This document shows positions 1 through 8,890 of a DNA stretch of 56,763 nt, piece after piece. Under the pieces are notes generated by a model. It saw only the letters and a program-made list of their open reading frames with translations. It searched no databases and was not told where the DNA came from. The stretch lies in the NCBI RefSeq assembly GCF_000265245.1, contig NZ_AJKS02000002.1, forward strand, positions 277,573 to 334,335, read 5' to 3'. How positions within the stretch are numbered: the stretch's first letter is position 1; each line of letters begins with the position of its first letter. Source of the stretch: Halomonas smyrnensis AAD6 (GTDB lineage: Bacteria; Pseudomonadota; Gammaproteobacteria; Pseudomonadales; Halomonadaceae). A program made the translations under genes and the position numbers.

Positions 1-2111
1 CAGCCCGCCATGGCGTCGTAGACCTCGTGGGAGAAGTCGTCCTCGCCGCGGCGTTTGGCCAGGGTGTTCTTCAGCTTGCCGGGGAAGGCCTTGAGCGCGC
101 CCCAGGCGCCGCCGCGTCGGGCGTCGCGCGAGGCCTCGAGCACGTCGACGCCGGCCTCGCCCTGCAGGCGCAGCCATTCACGCATCAGGCTGGCGCGGCC
201 CTTGGGCGAATGGATGCGCTGGCGGGTGGCCTTCCACGACGGGCACATGGCGTCGTCGGGGTCGTAGTTGTAGCAGGCGCCGTTGCCGTTGCAGTAGACG
301 GCGTCGCCGTGGGCCTGCCAGACCCGCTCGTCGATCCGGCGGTCGTGCTGGCCGCGGGTCGGCACCCCATCGATGGCCAGCAGTCCCGGATCGACCCACT
401 TCACGGCCTGCTCGTCGTCGTTCTCGGCTTCCGAGGTCTCGCTCTCTGCCGAGGGAGCCCTACCCGCGTCTTCGGGCGGCGTGGAAACAGCGAGCGGTGT
501 CGCGATCTTGCCCGGATTGAGCTGGTTATGCGGGTCGAAGGCGCCCTTGAGCCGCTGCAGGCTCGGGTAGAGCGGGCCGAAGAAGGCCGGGGCGTACTCC
601 GAGCGCACGCCCTTGCCGTGCTCGCCCCACAGCAGGCCGCCGTATTTCTGCGTCAGCGCGGCGACCTCGTCGGAGATCTCGCGGATCATCGCCTCCTGGG
701 CCGGGTCCTTCATGTCCAGCGCCGGGCGCACGTGCAGCACGCCGGCGTCGACGTGGCCGAACATGCCGTAGGCCAGGCCGCGGGCGTCGAGCAGGGCGCG
801 GAACTCGGCGATGTAATCGGCCAGCTGCTCCGGCGGCACCGCGGTGTCCTCGACGAAGGGCAGCGGGCGCTTCTCGCCCTGGACGTTGCCGAGCAGGCCC
901 ACGGCGCGCTTGCGCATGCCGTAGACCCGGGTGATCGCCGCGCGGCCCACGGCCTGGGTGTAGCCCAGGCGGGTGACGCTGTCGTCCTGGGCGAGGTGCT
1001 CGCAGAAGGCCGCGACCCGCTCACTCAGGCGCTCGGGATCGTCGTCGTTGAACTCGACCAGGTTGATGCCGTGGGTCGGCGTGTCGCCGGTGTCAGGAAA
1101 GAACTCGCCGACGCTGTCCCACACGAAGTCCTGCTGGGCCAGGCCCAGCACCTTGTCGTCCACCGTCTCGATGGACGTTGGAGAGGCGGAGCTCGCCATC
1201 AGCGCCTTGGCGTCGCGCAGGGCGTCCATGAAGCCGGCGTAGCGCACGTTGACCAGGGTCGAATGCTTCGGGATCGGCAGCACGTTGAGCACCGCCTCGC
1301 TGGTGAAGGCCAGCGAGCCCTCGGCGCCGCACAGCACGCTGTTGAGGTCGAACTTGCCGTCCTCGGTGCGCAGATGGGCGAGATCGTAGCCGGTCAGGCA
1401 GCGGTTGAGCGGCGGGAAGGTGTCGCGGATGCGCTCGCGCTCGGTGTCGATGATCTCGCGGGCCATGCGATGCACCCGGCCCACGGCGTCGTCGCGCTGG
1501 CACAGCGCCTCGAGCTCGTCGTCGTCCACCGGGCGGGTGACCAGGCGCTCGCCGCCGAGCAGCACGCTGTCGAGTTCGAGCACATGGTCGCGGGTCTTGC
1601 CGTACTCGCAGCTGCCCTGGCCGCTGGCATCGGTGGCGATCATGCCACCGAGGGTGGCGCGGTTGGAGGTGGAGAGCTCGGGGGCGAAGAACAGCCCGTG
1701 GGGCTTGAGCGCGGCATTGAGCTGGTCCTTGACCACGCCGGCCTGGACGCGCACCCGGCGCGCCTCGACGTCGATGTCGAGGATGGCGTTCATGTGCTTG
1801 GAGACGTCGACCACCAGGCCGTCGGTCAGCGACTGGCCGTTGGTGCCGGTGCCGCCGCCGCGGGGGGCGAGCGCCACCCGGCGGAACTCGTCGCGAGCGG
1901 CCAGCCGGGCCAGGCGCTCGAGATCGGTGGCGTTGCTGGGATAGATCACCGCCTGGGGCAGGCGCTGGTAGATCGAGTTGTCGGTGGCCAGCACCGTGCG
2001 GTTGGCGTAGTCGGGGGCGATCTCGCCCTCGAAGCCGGCGTCTGCGAGGGCCTCGAGGAAGTGACGATACACCTCAACGGTGGCCTGACTCGTCTCTAGC
2101 CGGGCGATCAT
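1..2111 (-). CDS. ydiJ: YdiJ-type FAD-linked D-2-hydroxyglutarate dehydrogenase, partial (C-terminus off the left edge)
   Basis: About 703 codons are visible from an ATG at 2111; the rest lies outside the window. The protein opens with a VAO/PCMH-type FAD-binding half, including the flavin loop GGGTGTNGQSLTDG near 1820-1860. It continues through an FAD-oxidase C domain and an acidic, low-complexity linker (about 405-515) into the start of the ferredoxin/CCG iron-sulphur module; the last visible residues read HEVYDAMAGC, typical of YdiJ just before its cysteine cluster. E. coli YdiJ is about 1018 residues. In Pseudomonas putida this family oxidises D-2-hydroxyglutarate to 2-oxoglutarate at the end of lysine catabolism. 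Its start codon overlaps the stop of the upstream aminotransferase (ATGA), so the two are probably co-translated. Family call is firm; the substrate is inferred from context. Confidence 0.85.
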   Translation of the reverse strand, partial: MIARLETSQATVEVYRHFLEALADAGFEGEIAPDYANRTVLATDNSIYQRLPQAVIYPSNATDLERLARLAARDEFRRVALAPRGGGTGTNGQSLTDGLVVDVSKHMNAILDIDVEARRVRVQAGVVKDQLNAALKPHGLFFAPELSTSNRATLGGMIATDASGQGSCEYGKTRDHVLELDSVLLGGERLVTRPVDDDELEALCQRDDAVGRVHRMAREIIDTERERIRDTFPPLNRCLTGYDLAHLRTEDGKFDLNSVLCGAEGSLAFTSEAVLNVLPIPKHSTLVNVRYAGFMDALRDAKALMASSASPTSIETVDDKVLGLAQQDFVWDSVGEFFPDTGDTPTHGINLVEFNDDDPERLSERVAAFCEHLAQDDSVTRLGYTQAVGRAAITRVYGMRKRAVGLLGNVQGEKRPLPFVEDTAVPPEQLADYIAEFRALLDARGLAYGMFGHVDAGVLHVRPALDMKDPAQEAMIREISDEVAALTQKYGGLLWGEHGKGVRSEYAPAFFGPLYPSLQRLKGAFDPHNQLNPGKIATPLAVSTPPEDAGRAPSAESETSEAENDDEQAVKWVDPGLLAIDGVPTRGQHDRRIDERVWQAHGDAVYCNGNGACYNYDPDDAMCPSWKATRQRIHSPKGRASLMREWLRLQGEAGVDVLEASRDARRGGAWGALKAFPGKLKNTLAKRRGEDDFSHEVYDAMAG

Positions 2112-3355
2112 GGCGTCAGCGTCTCCAACGCACGGGTAATACGTGCCAAGCCTTCGTCCATGATCTCGGGCTCGATGGTCAGCGGCGCCAGCAGACGCAG
2201 CACGTTGCGCCGCCGCCCGCTGGGCATGAGCAGCACGCCGGCTTCTCGGCCGGCCGCCAGCAGCGCCGCCAGGTGCTCGGCGCCGGTGGCGTGTTCGGTG
2301 TCCTCGAAGGCGATGCCGCGCATGGCGCCGATCCCAGTCAGGGCGCCCACCATCGGGAAGCGCTCGCGCCAGTCATCATGCGCCGCGACGATGGCCGCTT
2401 CCTGGGCCTCGCCCCACTGGTGCAGGCGATCTTCGCTCATCAGGTTCATGACCGTCCTGGCGGCGGCGCAAGCCACGGCATTGCCTGAATAGGTGCCGCC
2501 CAGCCCGCCTTTGGGCAGGGTATCCATGAGTGCTGGCTTGCCTACAACGGCGGCCAGCGGCAGGCCCGCGGCCATGCTCTTGCCCATCAGCAACAGGTCG
2601 GGCTCGATGCCCAGATGAGAGAACGCGAAGCGTTGGCCCGTCCGCCCGAAGCCGGACTGGATCTCGTCGAGGATCAGCACGATGCCGTGCTCATCGCACA
2701 AAGACCGAAGGCGGCCGGCGAAGCCGGCATCGAGCAGGCGAAAGCCGCCCTCCCCCTGAACCGGCTCGACGATAATCGCCGCCACCTCGTCGCTGGGAAC
2801 TTCCACCTCGAAGAGACGCGTCAGCGCCGCCATGGCCTCGTCGGCACTCACGCCGCTGTCCTGACTGGGAAACGGCAAGTGGAACACCGGCCCCGGCAGG
2901 GCGCCGAGCCGGCTCTTGTAGGGCTTGACCTTGCCATTGAGGTTGAGCGCCGCCAGGGTTCGGCCGTGGAAGCCGTCGTCGAAGGCGATCACCGCCTGGC
3001 GACCGGTGGCGGCACGGGCCACCTTGAGCGCGTTCTCGGTGGCCTCGGCGCCGCTGTTGGTGAGCATGCAGGACAGCGGGTAGTCCACCGGCACGAAGGC
3101 ATCCAGGGCCTCGACCACCTCTAGGTAGCCGCGGTGCGGCAGGGCATTGAAGGCAGAATGCATCAGCGTCTCGACCTGGACCTTGACCGCCTCGACGACG
3201 GTCGGGTGACCATGTCCCAGGTTGAGCACGCCGATGCCGCCGATGAAGTCGATATAGTGCCGGCCCTGCTCGTCCCAGACCTCGGCATTACGCCCCTGCT
3301 CGATGCAGAGGGGATGCACGATGCCCAGCGAGCCACTGATGTGGGGAAAGTCCAT
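2108..3355 (-). CDS. amaC: Class III PLP aminotransferase, AmaC-like (L-2-aminoadipate/4-aminobutyrate type)
   Basis: 415 residues, normal for the GabT/AmaC family. An ATG at 3355 is chosen because AAGGAA lies just upstream and the protein then begins MDFPHISGSLGIVHP, aligning with the family N-terminus; the open frame continues upstream without family similarity. Visible motifs are the substrate-side GRNAEVWD/GGIGVLNLGHGHP block, TNSGAEATENALK, the PLP aspartate region LILDEIQSGFGRTG, the lysine in LLMGKSMAAGLPLAAVVG, and GLGGTYSGN. From memory the sequence closely follows P. putida AmaC (L-2-aminoadipate aminotransferase), more so than E. coli GabT. Together with ydiJ, amaA and amaB in this window this suggests conversion of 2-aminoadipate to 2-oxoadipate. 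A role on 4-aminobutyrate or 5-aminovalerate cannot be excluded. Confidence 0.82.
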   Translation of the reverse strand: MDFPHISGSLGIVHPLCIEQGRNAEVWDEQGRHYIDFIGGIGVLNLGHGHPTVVEAVKVQVETLMHSAFNALPHRGYLEVVEALDAFVPVDYPLSCMLTNSGAEATENALKVARAATGRQAVIAFDDGFHGRTLAALNLNGKVKPYKSRLGALPGPVFHLPFPSQDSGVSADEAMAALTRLFEVEVPSDEVAAIIVEPVQGEGGFRLLDAGFAGRLRSLCDEHGIVLILDEIQSGFGRTGQRFAFSHLGIEPDLLLMGKSMAAGLPLAAVVGKPALMDTLPKGGLGGTYSGNAVACAAARTVMNLMSEDRLHQWGEAQEAAIVAAHDDWRERFPMVGALTGIGAMRGIAFEDTEHATGAEHLAALLAAGREAGVLLMPSGRRRNVLRLLAPLTIEPEIMDEGLARITRALETLTP

Positions 3356-3453
3356 GCGCGGTTCCTTGAATCCTCGGGAGTCGTTGTAGCGATGATGAAA
3401 CCAGCGCCCCACGAGGCCTTCAAACGAAAAAAAACGCGCTATCCATTCCTTAA

Positions 3454-3469
3454 TTTCATGAACATGAAA
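3454..3469. promoter_or_regulatory. Inverted repeat TTTCATG-AA-CATGAAA, candidate LysR operator
   Basis: Perfect 7-bp arms around an AA centre, in an A/T-rich patch within the 243-bp space between the divergent aminotransferase and LysR genes. It has the T-N11-A form typical of LysR sites. The location suggests control of the amaC-ydiJ operon and/or the LysR gene. No binding evidence is available. Confidence 0.45.
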
Positions 3470-3598
3470 AAGAAAGCCGCCTAAACCCCAGTGCCCCGCG
3501 ACATGAATGCTAGATGGGAATGGTTTATCGCACCCCCGCATCGGCATCAGGTCGTGTGATTGGCTAGAATGGCGCTTTTGCGCGGGAGCCGAGACCCC

Positions 3599-4504
3599 AT
3601 GACGGCACGCCACCTGCCTTCGACCACCAACATGCAATGCTTCGAGGCGGCCGCACGGCACATGAGTTTCACCCGGGCCGCCGAGGAGCTGAGCCTGACC
3701 CAGAGCGCCATCAGCAAGCAGGTCGCCCAACTGGAGGACTACCTCCAGCACAAGCTGTTCCGGCGCGTCCGTCGCACCCTGGTGCTGACGCCTGAGGGCT
3801 CGTTGTACCTGACCGAGGTGCGCAAGATCCTCGCCCAGATCGAGATGTCGGCGAATGCCATCATGACCTACAGCGGCCACGGCGAGGTCCTGCGGGTAGC
3901 GACCCTGCCGACCTTCGGCAGCCATTGGCTGAGCGCCCAGTTGCCGGCCTTCTTCACGGCCCACCCGGGCATCCGCCTGAGCATCACCGACCGGGTACAG
4001 GCCTTCGACCTGGAGGAGCAGGACATCGACGTGGCCTTCTTCCACGGCCACGGTCGCTGGCCCAGCCTGGAGTGCCACAAGTTGTTCGATGAGGAAGTGG
4101 TGGCGATAGGGGCGCCGGCCTATCTGGCCCGCTGGCGACTCGAACGGGCCTCGGACCTGGCCGACTGCCACCTGCTGCACTTGTCCACCCGCCCGGACGC
4201 CTGGCATCGATGGTTCGACGATCAAGGCATCACCACCGCCCGCAGCTATCACGGCACTCGCTTCGAGACCTTCCAGATGCTGATCCGCACGGCGATGGCG
4301 GAGGGAGGCCTGGCGCTGGTGCCTCGCTTCATGGTCGACACCGAACTCGCCACGGGGCGCCTGGCTCTCGCCTGGCCCCATGCGCTGCGCAGCCCCGACG
4401 CCTACTACCTGGTCTACCCGGAACCTCTCGGCGAGCTCGCCAAGGTCCGCCACTTCGTCTCGCATGTGCTGACCTGCGCCGAGACTGGCCTCGGATCGGG
4501 CTAG
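3599..4504 (+). CDS. LysR-family transcriptional regulator (GcvA-like), copy 1
   Basis: 301 residues from the ATG at 3599; an in-frame TTG at 3560 and ATG at 3569 are possible but lack family similarity. The N-terminal winged helix-turn-helix reads FEAAARHMSFTRAAEELSLTQSAISKQ (split here: MQCFEAAARH, then SFTRAAEELSLTQSAISKQV), followed by the usual LysR linker and a periplasmic-binding-protein-like effector domain. It diverges from the aminotransferase-ydiJ operon, so it is the natural candidate regulator for it. It is clearly paralogous to the next gene; the two converge and their stops overlap in the palindromic CTAG at 4501-4504. The effector (pipecolate, aminoadipate or lysine) is a guess from neighbours. 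Confidence 0.88.
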   Translation: MTARHLPSTTNMQCFEAAARHMSFTRAAEELSLTQSAISKQVAQLEDYLQHKLFRRVRRTLVLTPEGSLYLTEVRKILAQIEMSANAIMTYSGHGEVLRVATLPTFGSHWLSAQLPAFFTAHPGIRLSITDRVQAFDLEEQDIDVAFFHGHGRWPSLECHKLFDEEVVAIGAPAYLARWRLERASDLADCHLLHLSTRPDAWHRWFDDQGITTARSYHGTRFETFQMLIRTAMAEGGLALVPRFMVDTELATGRLALAWPHALRSPDAYYLVYPEPLGELAKVRHFVSHVLTCAETGLGSG

Positions 4505-5424
4505 TTCGCCGGGCGGGCGCCATGAACGTGCGCCGGCGCCTCGAGATGGTCGAGGATCCAGTCGATGAAACCCCGGACCTTGGCGACCTCGCCCTTGTAC
4601 TCGGGGTAAGCCAGGTAATAGGCATCACGGCTGGTCAGCGCGAACGCCCAGGGAATCGTCAGCTGGCCGGCCGCCAGCTCTTCCTCGACCAGGAAGCGGG
4701 GCACCAGCGCCACGCCGCAGCCCGCCCGGGCGGCGCTCACCGCCATGTAGAAGGTATCGAAACGCGGCCCGTGATAGCTGTGGACGGTATAGCAGCCCTG
4801 GGCCTCGAACCAGTCGTGCCACGCCTCGGGCCGCGTCGCGCTCTGCAGCAACACCAGCTCGGTCAAGGCCAGCGGGTTGTCGATGCCACCGACAGGCATC
4901 ACCGTTGGAGCGCACACCGGCACCATGGTCTCGTCGAGTAGCTTGATGCACTCCGCCTTCGGCCAGGCCCCGTGGCCGAAGAAGAAGGCCACGTCGACCC
5001 GCTCCTCCTCGAGGTCGAAGGGCTCCACCCGGTTGGCGATGTTCAGGTAGACACCGGGATGGCGGAAGCGATAACCGTTGAGCCGCGGGATCAGCCAGCG
5101 GGCACCGAAGGTCGGCAAGGTGGTGACGTTGAGCACCTCGCTCTGGCCACCGTAGGACTGCATATAGCGAGTGGACATCTCGACCTGGGCCAGCACCTTA
5201 CGGACCTCGGTCAGATACAGCGACCCCTCCGGAGTGACCTGCAGCCGCTTGCGAACCCGGCGAAACAGGGGATGTTCGAGCACCGACTCGAGCTGCGCGA
5301 CCTGCTTGCTGACGGCGCTCTGGGTCAGGCTCAGCTCCTCGGCTGCCCGAGTGAAACTCAGGTGCCGGGCCGAAGCCTCGAAACACTGCATGGCGGAGAG
5401 GGTGGGCAGGTGGCGACGGCTCAT
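4501..5424 (-). CDS. LysR-family transcriptional regulator (GcvA-like), copy 2
   Basis: 307 residues from the ATG at 5424, which follows AGGGG at suitable spacing; a longer open frame to 5565 has no family support. The DNA-binding helix region (SFTRAAEELSLTQSAVSKQV) is nearly identical to that of the neighbouring LysR, and the effector domains share motifs such as TLPTFG, DLEEE/DLEEQ with DVAFF, LVPRF and YPE near the C-terminus. They are therefore tandem paralogues, now tail to tail. This gene diverges from amaB, making it the likely regulator of the plus-strand amaB-transporter-reductase-amaA operon, whereas copy 1 faces the amaC-ydiJ operon. Function beyond family and position is inferred. 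Confidence 0.88.
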   Translation of the reverse strand: MSRRHLPTLSAMQCFEASARHLSFTRAAEELSLTQSAVSKQVAQLESVLEHPLFRRVRKRLQVTPEGSLYLTEVRKVLAQVEMSTRYMQSYGGQSEVLNVTTLPTFGARWLIPRLNGYRFRHPGVYLNIANRVEPFDLEEERVDVAFFFGHGAWPKAECIKLLDETMVPVCAPTVMPVGGIDNPLALTELVLLQSATRPEAWHDWFEAQGCYTVHSYHGPRFDTFYMAVSAARAGCGVALVPRFLVEEELAAGQLTIPWAFALTSRDAYYLAYPEYKGEVAKVRGFIDWILDHLEAPAHVHGARPAN

Positions 5425-5544
5425 CTCGACCCCTACAAGAAAAAATAGAATGACCTCCGTATAAAACGTCGTTTGAGGCCCGCTCGCAACCCTAGCAATA
5501 CTGCTCGCGTTCCCATCACACGCATTCGAGCAGTAGGAGGAAGA

Positions 5545-7038
5545 ATGATCGAGTCCATCATGCAACGCCTCGGGGTCAGCGAATCCCTGTACCGTGGCGG
5601 CGACTATGCCGTGACCTCACCCACCGACGGCGGCGAGCTCGGCCGGGTGGCACTGGAAGGCAGCGAGCAGGTCAAGGCGCGTATCGACCGCGCCCAGTCG
5701 GCCTTCGAGGCCTGGCGCCAGGTGCCGGCCCCGCGCCGCGGCGAGCTGGTACGCCTGTTCGGCGAGCAATTGCGCCGCCACAAGGAGGATCTCGGCGCCC
5801 TGGTCACCCTGGAATGCGGCAAGATCTACCAGGAAGGCCTCGGCGAAGTGCAGGAAATGATCGACATTTGCGACCTCGCCGTCGGTCAGTCCCGCCAGCT
5901 GTATGGCCTGACCATCGCCTCGGAGCGTCCCGGCCACCACATGCGCGAGAGCTGGCACCCGCTGGGCCCGATCGGCCTGATCACCGCCTTCAACTTCCCG
6001 GTGGCGCCCTGGGCCTGGAACGCCGCCCTGGCGCTGGTCTGTGGCAATAGCCTGCTGTGGAAACCCTCCGAAAAGACCCCGCTGTGCGCCCTGGCCTGCC
6101 AGGCACTGCTCGAGCGCGCCATGGCCGAGTTCGGCGACGAGGCACCGGCGGACCTCAGTCAGGTGATCATCGGCGAGCGTGAGGCCGGCGAGGTGCTCAC
6201 CGACGACCCCCGCGTGCCACTAATCAGCGCCACCGGCAGCACCCGCATGGGCCGCGAGGTCGCGCCCCGCGTGGCCGCGCGCTTCGGTCGCAGCATCCTC
6301 GAGCTCGGCGGCAACAACGCCATGATCCTGGCACCCAGCGCCGATCTGGACATGGCCGTGCGCGCCATCCTGTTCTCCGCGGTGGGTACCGCCGGCCAGC
6401 GCTGCACCACCCTGCGCCGCCTGATCGTCCACGAATCCGTGCGCGATGAGGTCGTCGAGCGGGTCAAGAAGGCCTATGCCGGCGTGACCATCGGCGACCC
6501 GATGGGCGGCAGCCTAGTCGGCCCGCTGATCGACGCCCAGGCCTTCGACCAGATGCAGTCGGTGCTGGGCAAGGCCCGCGAGCAGGGTGCCAGCGTCTTC
6601 GGCGGCGAGCGGAAGCTGGCCGACGACTACCCCAATGGGTACTACGTGGCCCCGGCTATCGTCGAGGTGGAGCGCCAGGACGAGCTGGTCAAGCACGAGA
6701 CCTTCGCCCCGATTCTCTACGTGATGAGCTACCGCGACTTCGATGAGGCGCTGGCCCTGCAAAACGACGTCCCCCAGGGGCTCTCCTCCTGCGTGTTTAC
6801 CACCGACGTACGCGAGGCCGAGGCCTTCGTCTCCGACCAGGGCAGCGACTGCGGCATCGCCAACGTCAACATTGGCCCCAGCGGCGCCGAGATCGGCGGC
6901 GCCTTCGGCGGCGAGAAGGAGACCGGCGGCGGCCGCGAGTCCGGTTCCGATATCTGGAAGAGCTACATGCGTCGCCAGACCAACACCGTCAACTATTCCC
7001 GCGAACTGCCGCTGGCCCAGGGCATCAAGTTCGACTGA
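5545..7038 (+). CDS. amaB: ALDH7-family dehydrogenase: L-piperideine-6-carboxylate (2-aminoadipate semialdehyde) dehydrogenase
   Basis: 497 residues; start ATG 5545 after a strong TAGGAGG ribosome site. The sequence is antiquitin-like (ALDH7): FNFPVAPWAWN, GNSLLWKPSEKTPL, the catalytic glutamate region ELGGNN, and the catalytic cysteine in GTAGQRCTTLRRL. The family oxidises 2-aminoadipate semialdehyde, in equilibrium with piperideine-6-carboxylate, to 2-aminoadipate with NAD(P)+. It is the first gene of a plus-strand run with the NSS transporter, a reductase and amaA, and it would feed the aminotransferase encoded upstream on the other strand. Full length, no defects seen. The subfamily call rests on the cysteine-loop motif and on the presence of amaA in the same run. 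Confidence 0.88.
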   Translation: MIESIMQRLGVSESLYRGGDYAVTSPTDGGELGRVALEGSEQVKARIDRAQSAFEAWRQVPAPRRGELVRLFGEQLRRHKEDLGALVTLECGKIYQEGLGEVQEMIDICDLAVGQSRQLYGLTIASERPGHHMRESWHPLGPIGLITAFNFPVAPWAWNAALALVCGNSLLWKPSEKTPLCALACQALLERAMAEFGDEAPADLSQVIIGEREAGEVLTDDPRVPLISATGSTRMGREVAPRVAARFGRSILELGGNNAMILAPSADLDMAVRAILFSAVGTAGQRCTTLRRLIVHESVRDEVVERVKKAYAGVTIGDPMGGSLVGPLIDAQAFDQMQSVLGKAREQGASVFGGERKLADDYPNGYYVAPAIVEVERQDELVKHETFAPILYVMSYRDFDEALALQNDVPQGLSSCVFTTDVREAEAFVSDQGSDCGIANVNIGPSGAEIGGAFGGEKETGGGRESGSDIWKSYMRRQTNTVNYSRELPLAQGIKFD

Positions 7039-7045
7039 TCATGAT

Positions 7046-7077
7046 CGTCGCTACCCCGCTCGCGCGGGGTGGCGACG
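7046..7077 (+). promoter_or_regulatory. Intergenic hairpin between amaB and the transporter gene
   Basis: A 14-bp stem (CGTCGCTACCCCGC paired with GCGGGGTGGCGACG, one G-U) closed by a TCGC loop, starting 8 bases after the amaB stop. No T-run follows, so it is more likely an mRNA-processing or stability element, or a weak attenuator, than a full terminator. It could uncouple amaB from transporter expression. Confidence 0.55.
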
Positions 7078-7119
7078 GCTTCGTCCGTGCTTCCCAACGA
7101 CGAGTCATGGAGCCATGAA

Positions 7120-8571
7120 ATGACAACAACAATCTCGAGAGAACAATGGGGTAGCCGCTTCGGCTATCTGATGGCCGTAGTCGGAGCCATGGTCGGCGCC
7201 GGCAACATCTGGCGCATGCCCTATGTCACTGGCGAGAACGGCGGCGGCGCCTTCCTGATCGCCTACTTCCTGCTGCTCTACCTGATCGCCGTGCCCGGCC
7301 TGATGGGCGAGACCAGCCTCGGCCGCTACACTCGCCAGGGCCTTCTCGGCACCTTCCGCAAGATCTACGGCAACAACCGCTTCTTGGGCCTCGGGCTGGT
7401 TATCCTGATCTTCAACATCGTGTTGATGTCGTACTATTCCTCGATCGTCGGCTGGTCGATCTACTATGCCTACCATGCCCTGATCGGCACATTCACCCAG
7501 ACCGACTTCGACACCGCAGCCCTGTGGCAGGCCTTCAGCGGCAACACCGCGCTGAATGTCGGCATGCACAGCATCGCCATGCTGATGGTCACCGGCATCC
7601 TGCTGCTCGGCATCAAGGGCGGTATCGAGCGACTGGCAAAATGGATGATGCCGATCCTAACGATCTCGCTGATCGCCATCGCCATCCGCGGTTTGACCCT
7701 GCCAGGCGCCATCGCCGGCCTGGAGTTCAGTTTCTCGCCGAACTGGGCCTACCTTGCCAGGGGCGAAACCTGGCTCGCCGCCCTCGGTCAGGCGCTGTTT
7801 TCCACCGGTCTCGGCTGGGGCATCGCCCTGACCTACGGCAGCTACCTGGGACGCAACGACGATATCCCGCTGGGCGGCGGCATCTTCACCGCCGTGGGCA
7901 ACACCAGCTTCGGCCTGCTGGCCATCTTCGCCGTCTTTCCCATCGTCTTCGCCTTCGGCATCTCGCCGACCTCCGGCGCAGAGCTGGCCTTCGTGGCTCT
8001 TGCCAGCGCCTTCGGCAGCATGACCGGTGGCTATATATGGGCGCTGCTGTTCTTCATGAGCTTCTTCTTCGCCAACCTGACCACCGCCACCGCCATCACC
8101 GAGGTCGGCGTTACCACCTACAAGGAGGAGCGCAATCTGTCCCGCACCAAGGCCGTGTTGACGATCTGCGGCATCATCTGGCTGCTGGGCATCCCGAGCG
8201 CCATGAACGCCGACATCCTCGGCTACCTGGACTTCGTGATCGGTAACTGGGGCCTGCCGCTGGCGACCTTCATCATCATGATCACTATCGGCTGGAAGTT
8301 CGATGCCAACCGATTGCGCATCCTGAGCCTGAACCGCGGCGCCGATCTCTATGTCCCGAGCCTCTGGGAAGCCATCGTGCGCTACCAGATTCCCACCATC
8401 ATGCTCGGCATAATGGCCTATTTCCTCTACAGCAACCTCGGCACTACGCCCTGGAAGACGCTCAGTGGGCTGACCCTGCTGACGCTGATGATCCCGCTGT
8501 GCATGTGGATCATGAACCGCCGTCAGAACGGCAGCTATTCCACCACCATCGCCGGAGGTCGGACCTCATGA
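7120..8571 (+). CDS. Sodium:neurotransmitter symporter (NSS) family amino-acid transporter
   Basis: 483 residues from the ATG at 7120, preceded by GGAG. The N-terminus carries the NSS signature (GAMVGAGNIWRMPY followed by NGGGAF), which forms the Na+ and substrate sites in LeuT-fold transporters. Roughly 11-12 hydrophobic helices follow. It should act as an inner-membrane Na+-coupled importer. Its position between amaB and the reductase/amaA genes suggests a substrate such as pipecolate, lysine or a related cyclic imino acid. Its stop overlaps the start of the next gene (ATGA), which encodes a one-helix protein, an arrangement known for MetP/MetS-type NSS systems. The substrate is not shown by sequence. 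Confidence 0.88.
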   Translation: MTTTISREQWGSRFGYLMAVVGAMVGAGNIWRMPYVTGENGGGAFLIAYFLLLYLIAVPGLMGETSLGRYTRQGLLGTFRKIYGNNRFLGLGLVILIFNIVLMSYYSSIVGWSIYYAYHALIGTFTQTDFDTAALWQAFSGNTALNVGMHSIAMLMVTGILLLGIKGGIERLAKWMMPILTISLIAIAIRGLTLPGAIAGLEFSFSPNWAYLARGETWLAALGQALFSTGLGWGIALTYGSYLGRNDDIPLGGGIFTAVGNTSFGLLAIFAVFPIVFAFGISPTSGAELAFVALASAFGSMTGGYIWALLFFMSFFFANLTTATAITEVGVTTYKEERNLSRTKAVLTICGIIWLLGIPSAMNADILGYLDFVIGNWGLPLATFIIMITIGWKFDANRLRILSLNRGADLYVPSLWEAIVRYQIPTIMLGIMAYFLYSNLGTTPWKTLSGLTLLTLMIPLCMWIMNRRQNGSYSTTIAGGRTS

Positions 8572-8873
8572 GCCTTTCCGCCATTATCGTCATGCTCGCC
8601 TCCATCGCCGCTCTGTGGGGAGTGGCCAGTCTTACCTTGGTCCACTCGATGCGCCAGGAGGAACGTAAACTGGAATTGATCGAGGCTCAGGGTAACTTCG
8701 AATCCTTCTCCCCCGCCGCTCAACGTGACCTCGAGAGCTGGATCGAACGTCATCCCAAAGGCGAGCCGGCTCAAGAGGTACGCGAGCTCCTCGACCTGCA
8801 GCACAAGACCCTGCGTGACAATCCGCGACACTTCTATGCCTGGCCGGGACAGAACTCAGCGCCCGAGCACTGA
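8568..8873 (+). CDS. Small single-helix accessory subunit of the NSS transporter (MetS-like)
   Basis: 101 residues, start ATG overlapping the transporter stop (ATGA). Residues 1-24 form one hydrophobic helix (MSLSAIIVMLASIAALWGVA), followed by a charged cytoplasmic tail with RQEERKLELIEAQ and an acidic/basic C-terminal half. MetS-family small subunits of methionine/alanine NSS importers have the same layout and the same gene order but are usually shorter (around 30-60 residues); this one has an extended soluble tail. Assignment is by position and topology; sequence identity to MetS is not evident by eye. Confidence 0.65.
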   Translation: MSLSAIIVMLASIAALWGVASLTLVHSMRQEERKLELIEAQGNFESFSPAAQRDLESWIERHPKGEPAQEVRELLDLQHKTLRDNPRHFYAWPGQNSAPEH

Positions 8874-8890
8874 ACCAGGGAGGCCAAGAC

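Noticed and set aside
27..2099. Long plus-strand open frame of 690 codons opposite ydiJ
   Set aside because: Ala/Val/Gly/His-rich composition without motifs; it is the antisense shadow of the FAD-linked dehydrogenase, whose motifs read cleanly on the minus strand.
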